The notes under the pieces: model-generated
What the model was told of the DNA's origin: nothing
The model's input: the letters and a program-made list of their open reading frames with translations, nothing else
Databases searched by the model: none
Shown here: positions 9,294 through 19,364 of the stretch, one piece after another
Layout: the number at the start of each line of letters is the position of its first letter
Position numbering within the stretch: position 1 is the first letter of the stretch
Origin: Candidatus Siliceabacter maunaloa
GTDB taxonomy: Bacteria; Actinomycetota; Thermoleophilia; Solirubrobacterales; Solirubrobacteraceae
Assembly (NCBI GenBank): GCA_024330185.1
Contig: JANDLV010000008.1
Span: forward strand, 1 to 64,000
Direction: 5' to 3'
DNA length: 64,000 nt
Position numbers and translations under genes: made by a program

Positions 9294-9297
<4 letters not shown>
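8872..9297 (-). CDS. ribH: 6,7-dimethyl-8-ribityllumazine synthase
   Basis: Condenses 5-amino-6-ribitylamino-uracil with 3,4-dihydroxy-2-butanone 4-phosphate, the penultimate step of riboflavin synthesis. The 141-aa product shows the family stretches VARFYEDLADRLVAGA, VPGAFELPLAA (substrate loop), GAVIRGETDHYDFVCGEAARG with the catalytic His in TDHYDF, and VPCAFGVLTVDTMEQALARAG. Homologues assemble into pentamers or 60-mers. GTG at 9297 forms GTGA with the ribBA stop, so translation is probably coupled; the open frame further upstream is a shadow within ribBA. Confidence 0.96.
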
Positions 9298-10594
<1,297 letters not shown>

Positions 10595-10598
<4 letters not shown>

Positions 10599-11224
10599 GG
10601 TCGGTGGCTCCTCTCGGGGGGGTGCTCGGGGGGCGCAGCCCCCCGAGTGGCCAACTTCTCGACGTACTTGGCCAGCACGTCCACCTCCAGGTTCACGGGG
10701 TGGCCCGGCGCGACCGCGCCGAGCGTGGTGCGCTCCAGCGTCTCGGGGATCAGCGACACGCTGACTTCGTGCTCGGTCACTGCCGATACGGTCAGCGAGA
10801 CCCCGTCGACAGCGATCGAGCCCTTCTCGACGACGTAGCGCAGCAGCTCTTGCGGGAAACGGACCGTCACGATCCGTGCGAAGCCGTCCTCCTCGATCGC
10901 GGACACCTCCCCGACGCCGTCGACGTGTCCCTGCATGACGTGACCTCCCAAGCGGTCTCCAGCGCGCAGCGCGAGCTCGAGGTTGACGGTCGCGCCGGGC
11001 GCTACCGCGCGGAGCGAGGAGCGGCGCAGCGTCTCGTGCATCGCGTCGGCGGCGAAGCCCTCGCCGTCCACCCGGGTGGCGGTGAGGCAGACGCCGTTGA
11101 CCGCGACGCTGTCGCCCTCGGCCACCTCACCGACCAGCGCTGTGCGAAGGCGCAGGCGCACCCCGCCGGGGGCCGTGTCGACGGCGGTGACGGTGCCGAC
11201 GTCGCGGACCAGCCCAGTGAACAT
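10595..11224 (-). CDS. ribE: Riboflavin synthase alpha chain
   Basis: Dismutates two lumazine molecules into riboflavin and 5-amino-6-ribitylamino-uracil. The 209-aa protein has two repeated beta-barrel halves. The first begins MFTGLVRDVGTV with LTATRVDGEGFAADAMHETL, and the second holds GGHVMQGHVDGVGEV and DGVSLTVSAVTEHEVSVSLI. ATG follows the ribD stop directly (TGAATG when read on the minus strand) and the end overlaps ribBA by 4 bp, making ribD-ribE-ribBA-ribH a tightly coupled operon. Confidence 0.97.
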
Positions 11225-12355
11225 TCACCACTCCCGCAGACGGGCGCTGATCAGCAGGTCCTCGGCCACGCTCTCGCACTCCAGCGTGAGCGCGCGCAGC
11301 GCGTCGGCCACGCGCTCGGAGCCCTCGCCCTCGAGCGGATCGCGGGCGCTGCGCCCCCCCAGCAGGCGCGGCGCGAGGAACATGCGCACCTCGTCGATCT
11401 CCCCCGCGTCCAGGAAGGCACCCGCCAGGTGCGGCCCGCCCTCGAGCAGCAGCGAGGCCACGCCTGCGGCGCCGAGCTGGTCGAGCGCCGAGCGCACACG
11501 GGCGGGCTCGTGCTCCCCGGTGGCCACGATGACCTCGAGGCCCGCGTTCTCCAGCGCCTCGACGGCCTGGCGCGGGGCGGCACGCGAGACCACGACGGTG
11601 ACCGGGGGGTCGGGCCCGCCCGTCACCAGGTTGGAGGCGAGCGGCAGGCGCCCGAGGGAGTCGAAGACCACCCGGCGTGGCTGGCGCAGCGACGGAGCCG
11701 GGCTCTCGATCCGCGCGGTGAGCTGCGGGTCGTCGGCCAGCGCGGTGCCGATTCCGACCACGACGGCATCCATCCCCGCGCGCCAGTGGTGGGCGCGCAG
11801 GCGGCTGGACTCGCCGCTGATCCACTTGGAGTCGCCGGTGGTGGTGGCGACCTTGCCGTCGAGGGTCATCGCCGACTTGAAGAGCACCCACGGGCGCCCG
11901 GTGCGCGCGTGCTTGCGGAAGGGCTGGTTTAGCAGGCGGGCGCGCGCGGCCAGGTCGCCGTCGGCCACCTCGACATCCACGCCCTCGTCGCGCAGGATGC
12001 CCAGGCCTCGCCCGCTGGCCTTCGGGGAGGGATCGTCGGAGGCGACCACCACCCGGCCCAGGCCCGCGGCCAGTATGGCCTCCGTGCAGGGTGGCGTCTT
12101 CCCCGCGTGACAGCAGGGCTCCAGCGAGACGTAGAGCGTCGCACCCTGCAGATCGGCGCCGCCGGCGGCGCCGATCGCGGCGACCTCCGCGTGGGCCGCC
12201 CCGTAGCCGTCGTGCCAGCCCTCCCCCAGCATCTCGCCGTCGCGCGCGACCAGCGCGCCGACCAGCGGATTGGGGTGGACCCGCCCCTCCCCGTTGCGCG
12301 CGAGGTCGAGCGTGCGCTCGAGGAGCTGGCGGTCGGTGTCGGTGCGCAGGGCCAC
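11225..12355 (-). CDS. ribD: Bifunctional pyrimidine deaminase/reductase of riboflavin synthesis
   Basis: Deaminates and then reduces the pyrimidine intermediate after GTP ring opening. From GTG at 12355 it is 376 aa. The N-terminal deaminase carries the zinc signature HAEVAAIG and SLEPCCHAGKTPPC. The C-terminal reductase has KSAMTLDGKVATTTGDSKWIS for NADPH and substrate binding and a late LLLEGGPHLAGAFL. It is the first gene of the rib operon. In the 121 bp before the divergent DUF192 gene I see no FMN-riboswitch core, so regulation is not evident. The longer open frame to 12610 is not supported by family length. Confidence 0.96.
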   Translation of the reverse strand: MALRTDTDRQLLERTLDLARNGEGRVHPNPLVGALVARDGEMLGEGWHDGYGAAHAEVAAIGAAGGADLQGATLYVSLEPCCHAGKTPPCTEAILAAGLGRVVVASDDPSPKASGRGLGILRDEGVDVEVADGDLAARARLLNQPFRKHARTGRPWVLFKSAMTLDGKVATTTGDSKWISGESSRLRAHHWRAGMDAVVVGIGTALADDPQLTARIESPAPSLRQPRRVVFDSLGRLPLASNLVTGGPDPPVTVVVSRAAPRQAVEALENAGLEVIVATGEHEPARVRSALDQLGAAGVASLLLEGGPHLAGAFLDAGEIDEVRMFLAPRLLGGRSARDPLEGEGSERVADALRALTLECESVAEDLLISARLREW

Positions 12356-12476
12356 GCCACCCGAAGGATAGGGGCGAGTCGCCGGCGTCGGTGGGCAGGC
12401 ACAGCCGGGCGGGACCCGCGCCATCCGCGGGCGTCGCAACCCGTACTCTGGCCCGGATGGCAACTGGTCGCGCGAG

Positions 12477-12866
12477 GTGACCGACACGGCCGCCCAGCGC
12501 CTGGAGGGTCTACCCGTGCGCGATCTGCCCGGCGGACGGCGGATGTTCAGTGCTGAGGACCGGCGCGCGAGGATGCGCGGGCTGGCCGGACTCGACGACC
12601 TGCCGGTCAACTGGGCGCTGCACCTCGCGCCGTGTCGCTCGATTCATACCGTCGGGATGCGCTTCCCCCTCGGTCTCGTCTGGCTGGACGGGGCCGGCGC
12701 CGTGGTCCGCGTCGACGAGACGGTGCCCCCTCGCCGCCTGCGCACCTGCCTGCGCGCGCGCAGCGTGGTGGAGACACGCGCCGGCGAGGCCTCCGCCTTC
12801 GCCCGGCTGGTTGCGGGCGAGCCGGCCAGCTCCGTCTCAGCTCAGCAGCCCCCGGGCAGCCGGTAG
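12477..12866 (+). CDS. DUF192-family protein
   Basis: A 129-aa DUF192 protein of unknown function. The hallmark region is WALHLAPCRSIHTVGMRFPLGLVWLD, where the C-x-x-I-H-T-x-x-M core is conserved in the family, followed by a hydrophobic beta strand and VVRVDETVPP. The family also includes archaeal and exported bacterial forms; no signal peptide is seen here. GTG at 12477 is used; an ATG at 12457 is out of frame. It is divergent from ribD (121 bp) and its last 25 bp overlap the end of the convergent glycosyltransferase gene. Confidence 0.8.
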   Translation: MTDTAAQRLEGLPVRDLPGGRRMFSAEDRRARMRGLAGLDDLPVNWALHLAPCRSIHTVGMRFPLGLVWLDGAGAVVRVDETVPPRRLRTCLRARSVVETRAGEASAFARLVAGEPASSVSAQQPPGSR

Positions 12867-14680
12867 ATCGTCATCTCCGGGCCCGGGCGGTAGTAGGCCA
12901 GCGGGTAGAAGTTGAAGGCGAAGTCGAAGTTGAACTCCACCGGGCCACGGCCCTCCACGTAGGGCGAGGCCTGGTAGACGATCTCCCCCTGGTTCTCCAG
13001 CGCTGCGTAGAACGACGCGGCGTTGGGGACCTTCTGGGGCTCGACCTCGCCGCGCCCGCGCTGGGTGGAGCCCGAGACGACGTAGCAGACACCCTGGTCC
13101 TCCCACTCGTCGACCAGCTCGGGGCGCACGATGCGCTGATAGTCCTCGATGTTGACCACCACGCCGGTACCCGAGCGGTCCAGCTCACGGCCCGTCTCGG
13201 GGTCGATGTAGGACCGGGTCACCGGATACTTGACCCAGCGCCGCCCGGTGCCGGTCACCGGCGAGGGGTCGCCCAGGTCGGTGGCCCACGCGTCGGGCAC
13301 CACCGGCTCCACGGCGATCTTCTCGCCGATCGGCACGTTGGCCACCATCCAGTCGCGGGCCAGGTTGCGGGTGTCCTCGCGCGACAGGACCAGGCCGCTG
13401 TGCAGCGAGTAGACCAGGCCCTGCCCGCACAGCGCGATGACCGCGACGGCCAGCAACGTCGGGCGCAGCGCCGGGCGCCGCGCGCCCAGACGGTCGGCGA
13501 CGTGCAGCGCGGCCCAGGCGGCCAGCAGGCACACGAACGGGAAGATGGGCAGCAGCCAGCGCCCGAAGAAGCGGTCCTGGAAGCCCATGAAGGCCAGGTA
13601 CAGCAACGGCACCGGCACGACGACCCAGGCCAGGCGGCGGTCGTGCAACCACAGGGCGCCGGCACCGGCGGCCGCCGCGGCGAGCGGGACCCACCCCAGG
13701 CCCCAGCTGATGGACCACAGGTAGTACAGCCAGCCGTTGTCCTGCGTGGCGCCCAGCTTGCCCGCCCCCTCCGAGGAGGCCTCGGTCTGGTGGACGATGT
13801 CGTCCCAGAAGGCGTTGAAGTCCAAGATCACGTACGGGTTGGCCACCACGAAGGCCACCAGGCCGACCAGGCCGGCCAATGCCACGCCGCGCACCGCGGT
13901 CACGCGGGCGGCCGGCAGCGAGCGGGCCAGGGCGGCCCGCCCGGCGGGGGCGGTGAACTGCATCGCGCCGGCGCCCAGGATGGCCAGCAGCACGATGCCG
14001 CCGGTGTACTTCGTCGCGCACGCCAGCCCCAGGCCCGCGCCCGCAACCACGTAGTCGCGGGTGCGGCCATGGCGCAGGATCCCCGCCGCGCCCCACAGCG
14101 CGACGCACACCGGCAGCAGCGTCACCGCGTCGTTGAGGGCGAGGTGCGAATAGAAGACGGGCAGGAAGGCGACGGACAGCAGCCCGGCGGCCAGCAGGCC
14201 CACCCGCCGGTCGTCGAACAGCCTCGCGCCGACCAGGTAGAGCACCCACACCGCCAGCGTGCTGAGCACGGCCGCCACGACGCGCGCGACGATCCACACC
14301 TCGGTCGGGTCGGTGGCGAAGGTCGAGGAGACGCCCTCGCGTCCGCCGAAGACCACCGCGAAGACCAGGTGCAGCACGTACGTGTAGGCGGGCGGGTTGA
14401 CGAAGTAGTCCGGGTTCCACTGGTGGCCGAAGATGCCGATCGCGTTGGGCACGAAGTGAGCGTTCTCGTCGGCGTTGTAGGCGTAGGGCAGCCCGTGATC
14501 GACCCCCCACACCCTCAGGAACAGGGCGCCGATCAGCAGCGCGCCGACCCACAGCGCCCAGGGGCGGGCGCGGTGGTGACTCACCGAAGGGGCCGCCGCC
14601 GCGGGCGGCGGCGCAACCGGGGCCTGCCGATGTCCCCGGAGGTCGACGCGGCGCGACGAAGGAGCCTCAACAGTTGACAT
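12842..14680 (-). CDS. GT39-like integral membrane glycosyltransferase
   Basis: A 612-aa polytopic membrane protein of the GT-C superfamily (ArnT/PMT_2 type), which use lipid-phosphate sugars and act outside the cytoplasmic membrane. The first external loop after TM1 carries the acidic pair in YAYNADENAHFVPNAIG, equivalent to the catalytic Asp-Glu of this fold. About ten hydrophobic segments follow, with the loop HLALNDAVTLLPV typical of the family, then a soluble C-terminal domain of about 170 residues. Its start overlaps the stop of the next upstream gene by 14 bp, indicating an operon with that second membrane glycosyltransferase. Donor and acceptor are unknown. Confidence 0.82.
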   Translation of the reverse strand: MSTVEAPSSRRVDLRGHRQAPVAPPPAAAAPSVSHHRARPWALWVGALLIGALFLRVWGVDHGLPYAYNADENAHFVPNAIGIFGHQWNPDYFVNPPAYTYVLHLVFAVVFGGREGVSSTFATDPTEVWIVARVVAAVLSTLAVWVLYLVGARLFDDRRVGLLAAGLLSVAFLPVFYSHLALNDAVTLLPVCVALWGAAGILRHGRTRDYVVAGAGLGLACATKYTGGIVLLAILGAGAMQFTAPAGRAALARSLPAARVTAVRGVALAGLVGLVAFVVANPYVILDFNAFWDDIVHQTEASSEGAGKLGATQDNGWLYYLWSISWGLGWVPLAAAAAGAGALWLHDRRLAWVVVPVPLLYLAFMGFQDRFFGRWLLPIFPFVCLLAAWAALHVADRLGARRPALRPTLLAVAVIALCGQGLVYSLHSGLVLSREDTRNLARDWMVANVPIGEKIAVEPVVPDAWATDLGDPSPVTGTGRRWVKYPVTRSYIDPETGRELDRSGTGVVVNIEDYQRIVRPELVDEWEDQGVCYVVSGSTQRGRGEVEPQKVPNAASFYAALENQGEIVYQASPYVEGRGPVEFNFDFAFNFYPLAYYRPGPEMTIYRLPGGC

Positions 14681-16289
14681 AGGCCCCGTAGTACGTGCTC
14701 ACTGCGGCCCGTTCGTAGCCCGGCAGCGGGAGGTTGTGGCGCACCTCGCTGCTCTCGTCGGGCAGGGCCTGGGAGAAGACGGCCTGGCGGCCGTGCACGA
14801 GCAGCGAGACGCCGCGGTCCAAGCGCCCGGCGCTGTCGGGGTCACTGCGCGCGACGACCTGCCCGGGCGGCAGGTCCAGGATCCAGCGCACGTCGGGGAT
14901 CAGCTTGTGGTTGGGCACGCTCACGGGTCCGCAGGCCAGGGCGGCGCGCACGTCGGGCGCCTCGAGCACCTGCTCGAGCGACGCACGCCATTGCCCCCGG
15001 AAGGCCAGTTCGCTGTCGAGCCGCGCGAGGTTCACTCTGGTGGCAGTGAACACCACGCCGCCGAGGACGATGCACACGGCCCCGGCGATCCAGACGCGGC
15101 GCGCCCAGGTTCCCGGGTTGAGCATCGTCCAGCCCGCGATGGCCACCCCCGCGAAGAGCATGACCATGAGCGAGGGGACCAGCAGGTAGCGGGCGATGAC
15201 CGACAGGCCGGCCAGCCCGACGGCCGCGAAGGTGCCCACTCCCGCCAGGAAGAGGCCCAGCGGCATGCGCAGGCGCGTGGGCGCCAGCCACGCGGCCAGG
15301 CCCAGCCCCAGGACTCCGGCGATCACGACGGGGAACTTGTCGAGGTCGATCAGGAAGGCCCACAGCGCGCCCGGCACCGCCTCGATGCCCTTGGCGCGGC
15401 CCAGCTCGGCGGCCAGCTCGGTGGTCCCGGTGAACGAGAAGAGGGGGTCGCCGGTTACCAGGAGGTCGGTCGTCGCCCAGATGACCGGCGCGGCGCCGAC
15501 CAGCAACGCCCAGGCCGCGCGGCGGCCCGGGCTCGGCGCGTCCGCACGCGGCCAGGCCACCCACAGCCAGTACAGGCCGCCCAGCAGCCACGCCTCGGGG
15601 CGCAGGAGGCCGGCCAGGGCGAGGATGACCAGCACCGAGGTCCCGCGGGAGGGGTGCCGAAAGCGGCGGGTCGGCGGCAACGACGCCGTTGGTCCATGGC
15701 CGCTTGAGGCGGGTCCCCCGGCCGTCTTCCAGCTGCGCATCTCCAGGACGCCCGCCCATACGACCATGGCCAGGAAGGCCGGGTCGATGTAGCCGCGGGC
15801 GGCCAGGAAGGCGAAGTCGAAGCGCGTGAGCAGGAGGGCTGCGGCCGCGGCGCCGACCAGCGGAGTGAAGGCCAGCTTGCCCATCGTGTACAGGCCGGCG
15901 GCCAGGGCCACGAACGAGGCGATGCACAGCCCGACCCAGACCCGGGCGCCCACGTCGCCCAGCGGCGAGAGGACCGCCCCGACGACGATGGCCAGCGGAT
16001 GCTCGGTCGGCGCGCGGTAGGCCTCGAAGGACAGCGGCTGGAGGTCGAGCAGCTCGCGGCCCCAGACGATCGAGTAGATCGAGTCGTAGGTGGGGTAGGT
16101 CGGGTAGACGAGGAACCCGATCACGGCGAGCAGCGACACCACGAGCAGGCCGCCGCGCTCGAGCATGCGCAGGCGCGTCGAGGACGGCGAGGTGGGCTCG
16201 TACCCTTCCTGGCCGTCCTGCGGCGCGCTCCCGGCCCGGCCGTCGGCCCTCGCGTAGCCGCGCGGGCCGCTGAGCGTCGCGCTCTCCAT
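14667..16289 (-). CDS. GT-C-type membrane protein, probable glycosyltransferase
   Basis: A 540-aa protein with a hydrophilic N-terminus (about 45 aa) and roughly ten membrane segments, for example GLLVVSLLAVIGFLVYPTYP and VLGLGLAAWLAPTRLRMPLG. The loop after TM1 (YDSIYSIVWGRELLDLQP, RAPTEHPLAIVVGAVL) resembles the first external loop of GT-C glycosyltransferases, and a soluble tail follows. No strict catalytic signature could be assigned, so the enzymatic role is inferred from topology and from pairing with the GT39-like gene. ATG at 16289 is preferred because the open frame beyond it runs into the divergent GT2 gene. No Shine-Dalgarno is visible. Confidence 0.7.
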   Translation of the reverse strand: MESATLSGPRGYARADGRAGSAPQDGQEGYEPTSPSSTRLRMLERGGLLVVSLLAVIGFLVYPTYPTYDSIYSIVWGRELLDLQPLSFEAYRAPTEHPLAIVVGAVLSPLGDVGARVWVGLCIASFVALAAGLYTMGKLAFTPLVGAAAAALLLTRFDFAFLAARGYIDPAFLAMVVWAGVLEMRSWKTAGGPASSGHGPTASLPPTRRFRHPSRGTSVLVILALAGLLRPEAWLLGGLYWLWVAWPRADAPSPGRRAAWALLVGAAPVIWATTDLLVTGDPLFSFTGTTELAAELGRAKGIEAVPGALWAFLIDLDKFPVVIAGVLGLGLAAWLAPTRLRMPLGLFLAGVGTFAAVGLAGLSVIARYLLVPSLMVMLFAGVAIAGWTMLNPGTWARRVWIAGAVCIVLGGVVFTATRVNLARLDSELAFRGQWRASLEQVLEAPDVRAALACGPVSVPNHKLIPDVRWILDLPPGQVVARSDPDSAGRLDRGVSLLVHGRQAVFSQALPDESSEVRHNLPLPGYERAAVSTYYGAYVNC

Positions 16290-16311
16290 GAGATTGGAAT
16301 ACTGACGGGTC

Positions 16312-17370
16312 TTGAAGCTCATCATCCAGATTCCCTGCTTCAACGAGGAGGCTCAGCTCCCCGCCACGCTGGCGGACCTTCCGCGCACCGTCCCGGGCTT
16401 CGACCAGGTCGAGTGGCTGGTCGTCGACGACGGCTCCACCGACCGCACCATCGAGGTCGCGAGGGCGGGGGGCGTGGACCACATCGTGCGCCTGACCAAC
16501 AACAAGGGGCTGGCCGCCGGCTTCCAGGCGGGCCTGGACGCCTGCCTGAAGCTGGGTGCCGACGTCATCGTGAACACCGATGCGGACAACCAGTATGACG
16601 GGCGCGACATACCCAAGCTGGTGGGCCCCATCGTCGACGGGCGCGCCGATATGGTCGTGGGGGATCGCGAGGTCATGACCATCGAGCACTTCTCGCCGCT
16701 GAAGAAGATCCTGCAGCGGCTGGGTTCGTGGGTGGTGCGCCAAGCGTCGCAGACGTCGGTGCCCGACACGACCTCGGGCTTCCGAGCCTACAACCGTGAG
16801 GCCGCGATCCAGATGGCCGTGGTCTCGAAGTTCACCTACACCCTCGAGACGATCATCCAGGCGGGCAAGCTGCTGGTGGCCACCGCCCACGTCCCGATCC
16901 GCACCAACGAGCAGACGCGCGAGTCACGCCTGTTCCCGTCGATGTGGTCCTACGTGCGCCGCAACGGCGTCGCGCTCTTCCGCATCTACGCGCAGTACGA
17001 GCCGCTGAAGGTCTTCATGACCGCGGCGCTGCTCGCGGCCCTGCCCGCCACCGCGCTGTGGATCCGCTGGTTCGTCTTCTACCTGGAGGGCGAGGGCGCG
17101 GGCAACGTGCAGTCGCTCATCCTGGGCGCGGTGCTCTTCGTCGCCTCGATGGTGCTGGCCGCGTTGGGCGTGATCGGCGACCTGCTGGCCGCGCAGCGCA
17201 CGATGGCCCAACGCACGTTCGAACGGGTGCGGCGCATCGAGCTGCAACTCGGCGTGGAGCCCTCGCACTACGAGCCCGGCGCGCGCCCGACAGGCCACGC
17301 GCCGACGACCGGCGCCGACTCCGGCGCGGCCACGGGCAAGACAGGGGAGCGCGAGGCGGTACGCCTGTGA
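16312..17370 (+). CDS. GT2 glycosyltransferase with C-terminal membrane helices
   Basis: A 352-aa family 2 glycosyltransferase resembling dolichol-/polyprenyl-phosphate sugar transferases. The GT-A fold shows IQIPCFNEEAQLP at the start, EWLVVDDGSTDRTIEVA for nucleotide-sugar binding, the metal-binding DAD-type motif in VNTDADNQYDG, and a later SGFRAYNREAA. Two hydrophobic helices (about 230-285) anchor the C-terminus. The TTG at 16312 is the only plausible full-length start because an in-frame TGA lies at 16303. It probably makes a lipid-linked sugar donor for the divergent GT-C enzymes. Its stop overlaps the methyltransferase start (GTGA). Confidence 0.9.
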   Translation: MKLIIQIPCFNEEAQLPATLADLPRTVPGFDQVEWLVVDDGSTDRTIEVARAGGVDHIVRLTNNKGLAAGFQAGLDACLKLGADVIVNTDADNQYDGRDIPKLVGPIVDGRADMVVGDREVMTIEHFSPLKKILQRLGSWVVRQASQTSVPDTTSGFRAYNREAAIQMAVVSKFTYTLETIIQAGKLLVATAHVPIRTNEQTRESRLFPSMWSYVRRNGVALFRIYAQYEPLKVFMTAALLAALPATALWIRWFVFYLEGEGAGNVQSLILGAVLFVASMVLAALGVIGDLLAAQRTMAQRTFERVRRIELQLGVEPSHYEPGARPTGHAPTTGADSGAATGKTGEREAVRL

Positions 17371-18053
17371 CGCCGGTTCACGATCGCCTGGAAGGCGAGC
17401 GGCCGTCTCAGGGGAGCCGGCCGGATGCCGGCTCGGGGATCACCTATGACCGTGAGGGCACGGTGACGGGGAACACCTACGACAAGTACGGCTCCACCAA
17501 CCCGGTGGTCAAGCGGCTCATGGCCCGCTTCCACGGCACGCTGGACGAGCTGTTCGCCCGGGCCGACCCGCAGTCGCTGCTGGACGTGGGCTGCGGTGAG
17601 GGGGTGCTGACCCACGAGTGGGCGGTGCGCCTCGGTGATCGCCGCGTGGTCGGCATCGACCTCGACGATCCCCATCTGCACGCGCAGTGGGAGGGCCGCC
17701 GCGCGCTCAACCTCGACTACCGCGTGATGAAGGCGCAGGAGCTGCCCTTCGCCGACGGGGAGTTCGACTGCGCGACGGCCATCGAGGTGCTGGAGCATGT
17801 GCCCGACGCCGCGCACACCGTCGCCGAGATGGCCCGCGTGGCGCAGCGCCACCTGCTGGTCTCCGTGCCGCGCGAGCCGCTCTGGCGCGGGCTCAACGTG
17901 GCGCGGGGCGCCTACCTCAAGGAGCTGGGCAACACGCCGGGCCACGTGAACCACTGGTCCAAGCGGAGCTTCGTGGAGCTCCTCTCTCGCCACGGGACGG
18001 TCGTCGAAGCGCGCTCGCCCTTCCCGTGGACGATGCTACTTGTCCAGCTCTAG
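17367..18053 (+). CDS. SAM-dependent methyltransferase, surface glycan cluster
   Basis: A 228-aa class I methyltransferase. Motif I is LLDVGCGEGVLTHEWA, the acidic residue after strand 2 is in VVGIDLDD, and later motifs are FDCATAIEVLEHVPDAAHTV and HLLVSVPREP. The N-terminus (NTYDKYGSTNPVVKRLM) resembles methyltransferases found in glycan clusters. GTG at 17367 forms a 4-bp overlap with the GT2 stop and sets the start; the longer open frame upstream is a shadow. Substrate is unknown; methylation of a sugar or lipid-linked glycan is inferred from its neighbours (GT2, flippase). Confidence 0.87.
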   Translation: MTPVHDRLEGERPSQGSRPDAGSGITYDREGTVTGNTYDKYGSTNPVVKRLMARFHGTLDELFARADPQSLLDVGCGEGVLTHEWAVRLGDRRVVGIDLDDPHLHAQWEGRRALNLDYRVMKAQELPFADGEFDCATAIEVLEHVPDAAHTVAEMARVAQRHLLVSVPREPLWRGLNVARGAYLKELGNTPGHVNHWSKRSFVELLSRHGTVVEARSPFPWTMLLVQL

Positions 18054-18120
18054 GGGTGCCGAAGGCGGCCAGGTACCACGCGGCAGCGAGGGCCGTAGTA
18101 GCCGCCTGAGGCGGGCCCCC

Positions 18121-19353
18121 GTGGGTTCTACCGGGAGCTACGGCCGCGGCGCGCGGGTCCTGAGCGTCGGGCTGGCGCTGACCGGCGTCGTCACGCTGGC
18201 CTACTTCGTCCTGGCCACCTACGCGCTGGATCGCCGGGAGTACGGCGCGGTGTCGCTGCTGTGGTCCATCACCTTCATCGTCGCGACGGTCATCTACCGC
18301 CCGATCGAGCAGCTCCTGGCGCGGACGGTGGCGCGCGGACACGAGTTCGGCCGGGTGCCCGCGCTCATCCAGGGCGGCTTCGCGCTGGGCTTCCTGGTCG
18401 TCGCGCTGGCGCTGCGCGGCCCGCTCGTGGAGCTGCTCAACGGCTCGCAGGCCCTGTACTGGATCCTCGTGGCCGCGGTCCTGGCCTACGCGGCCAGCTA
18501 CTTCGCCCGCGGCTACCTGGCGGGCAGCGGGCGCTTCGAGCTCTACGGGGGCCTCGTGTTCGTGGAGGCCACGAGCCGGGTGCTCTTCCCCCTGGCGGTG
18601 GTGCTGGGCGTAGCGGGGGGCCAGACGGCGGTCGCGCTGGGCATCGCCGCCGCCCCGGTGCTCTCGCTGCTGGTCGTGCCCTGGGCACTGAGGCGGCGGG
18701 CGCGCACCGCGGAGGCGGCCGAGGAGGCGCGCGGCGCGGAGGCGGCCCGGGGGGCACTGTCGCTGCGCACGGGCACGGGGTTCGCGGGCAGCGTCCTGGT
18801 CATCTCGGCCGCCGAGCAGACCCTGATCAACGCGGCGGTCCTGACCACCCAGGCCGCAGCGCCGCTGCTGGTCGGCGTGGTGTTCAACGCGCTGCTCATC
18901 GTCCGCGCGCCGCTGCAGCTCTTCCAGGCCGTGCAGGGCTCGCTGCTCCCCCACCTGGCCAACGCACAGGCGGACGAGTTCACCCGCGCGCTGCGGGTCA
19001 CGGTCCTGGCCATCGCCGGCTTCGCCGGGGCCGTCGCGCTGGGCCTGCTGGCCGTCGGGCCGCTGGTCATGGGTGTCTTCGACATCGACTACGACTACGG
19101 CCGCCTCGGGCTGGCGGCCCTCGGCCTGGGCATGGGCTTCCACCTGGTCGCGGGGACCCTCAACCAGGCCGCGCTGGCCCGCGACCGCGGCGGGCGGGCC
19201 GCGGCCGCGTGGGTGGTGGCCGCCGTGGCCTTCGTGGTGTGGCTGCTGGCGCCCGTGGTCGACGACCCCGTACTGCGGGTGGAGGTCGGCTACCTCGGCG
19301 CGACGGTCGGTCTGGCGGCCATGCTCGGGATGACGCTGCGTCGCGGCGGGTAG
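18121..19353 (+). CDS. Polysaccharide flippase-like membrane protein (MATE/Wzx superfamily)
   Basis: A polytopic membrane protein of about 410 aa with twelve or so hydrophobic segments arranged as in oligosaccharide flippases. The conserved opening (RVLSVGLALTGVVTLAYFVLA, then LDRREYGAVSLLWSITFIV) and LLARTVARGHEFG match the family. It probably moves lipid-linked glycans across the membrane. GTG at 18121 is preferred; an in-frame TTG at 18040 would overlap the methyltransferase by 14 bp but adds a low-complexity Ser/Arg/Gly stretch. It completes the GT2-methyltransferase-flippase operon; the CNNM gene follows 11 bp after. Confidence 0.82.
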   Translation: MGSTGSYGRGARVLSVGLALTGVVTLAYFVLATYALDRREYGAVSLLWSITFIVATVIYRPIEQLLARTVARGHEFGRVPALIQGGFALGFLVVALALRGPLVELLNGSQALYWILVAAVLAYAASYFARGYLAGSGRFELYGGLVFVEATSRVLFPLAVVLGVAGGQTAVALGIAAAPVLSLLVVPWALRRRARTAEAAEEARGAEAARGALSLRTGTGFAGSVLVISAAEQTLINAAVLTTQAAAPLLVGVVFNALLIVRAPLQLFQAVQGSLLPHLANAQADEFTRALRVTVLAIAGFAGAVALGLLAVGPLVMGVFDIDYDYGRLGLAALGLGMGFHLVAGTLNQAALARDRGGRAAAAWVVAAVAFVVWLLAPVVDDPVLRVEVGYLGATVGLAAMLGMTLRRGG

Positions 19354-19364
19354 CCTCGCCCGAC

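Noticed and set aside
12356-12476. FMN riboswitch before the rib operon
   Set aside because: The region before ribD lacks the conserved RFN blocks (for example the AGGGCGGGGUGAAA-type core) and is too short for the full element.
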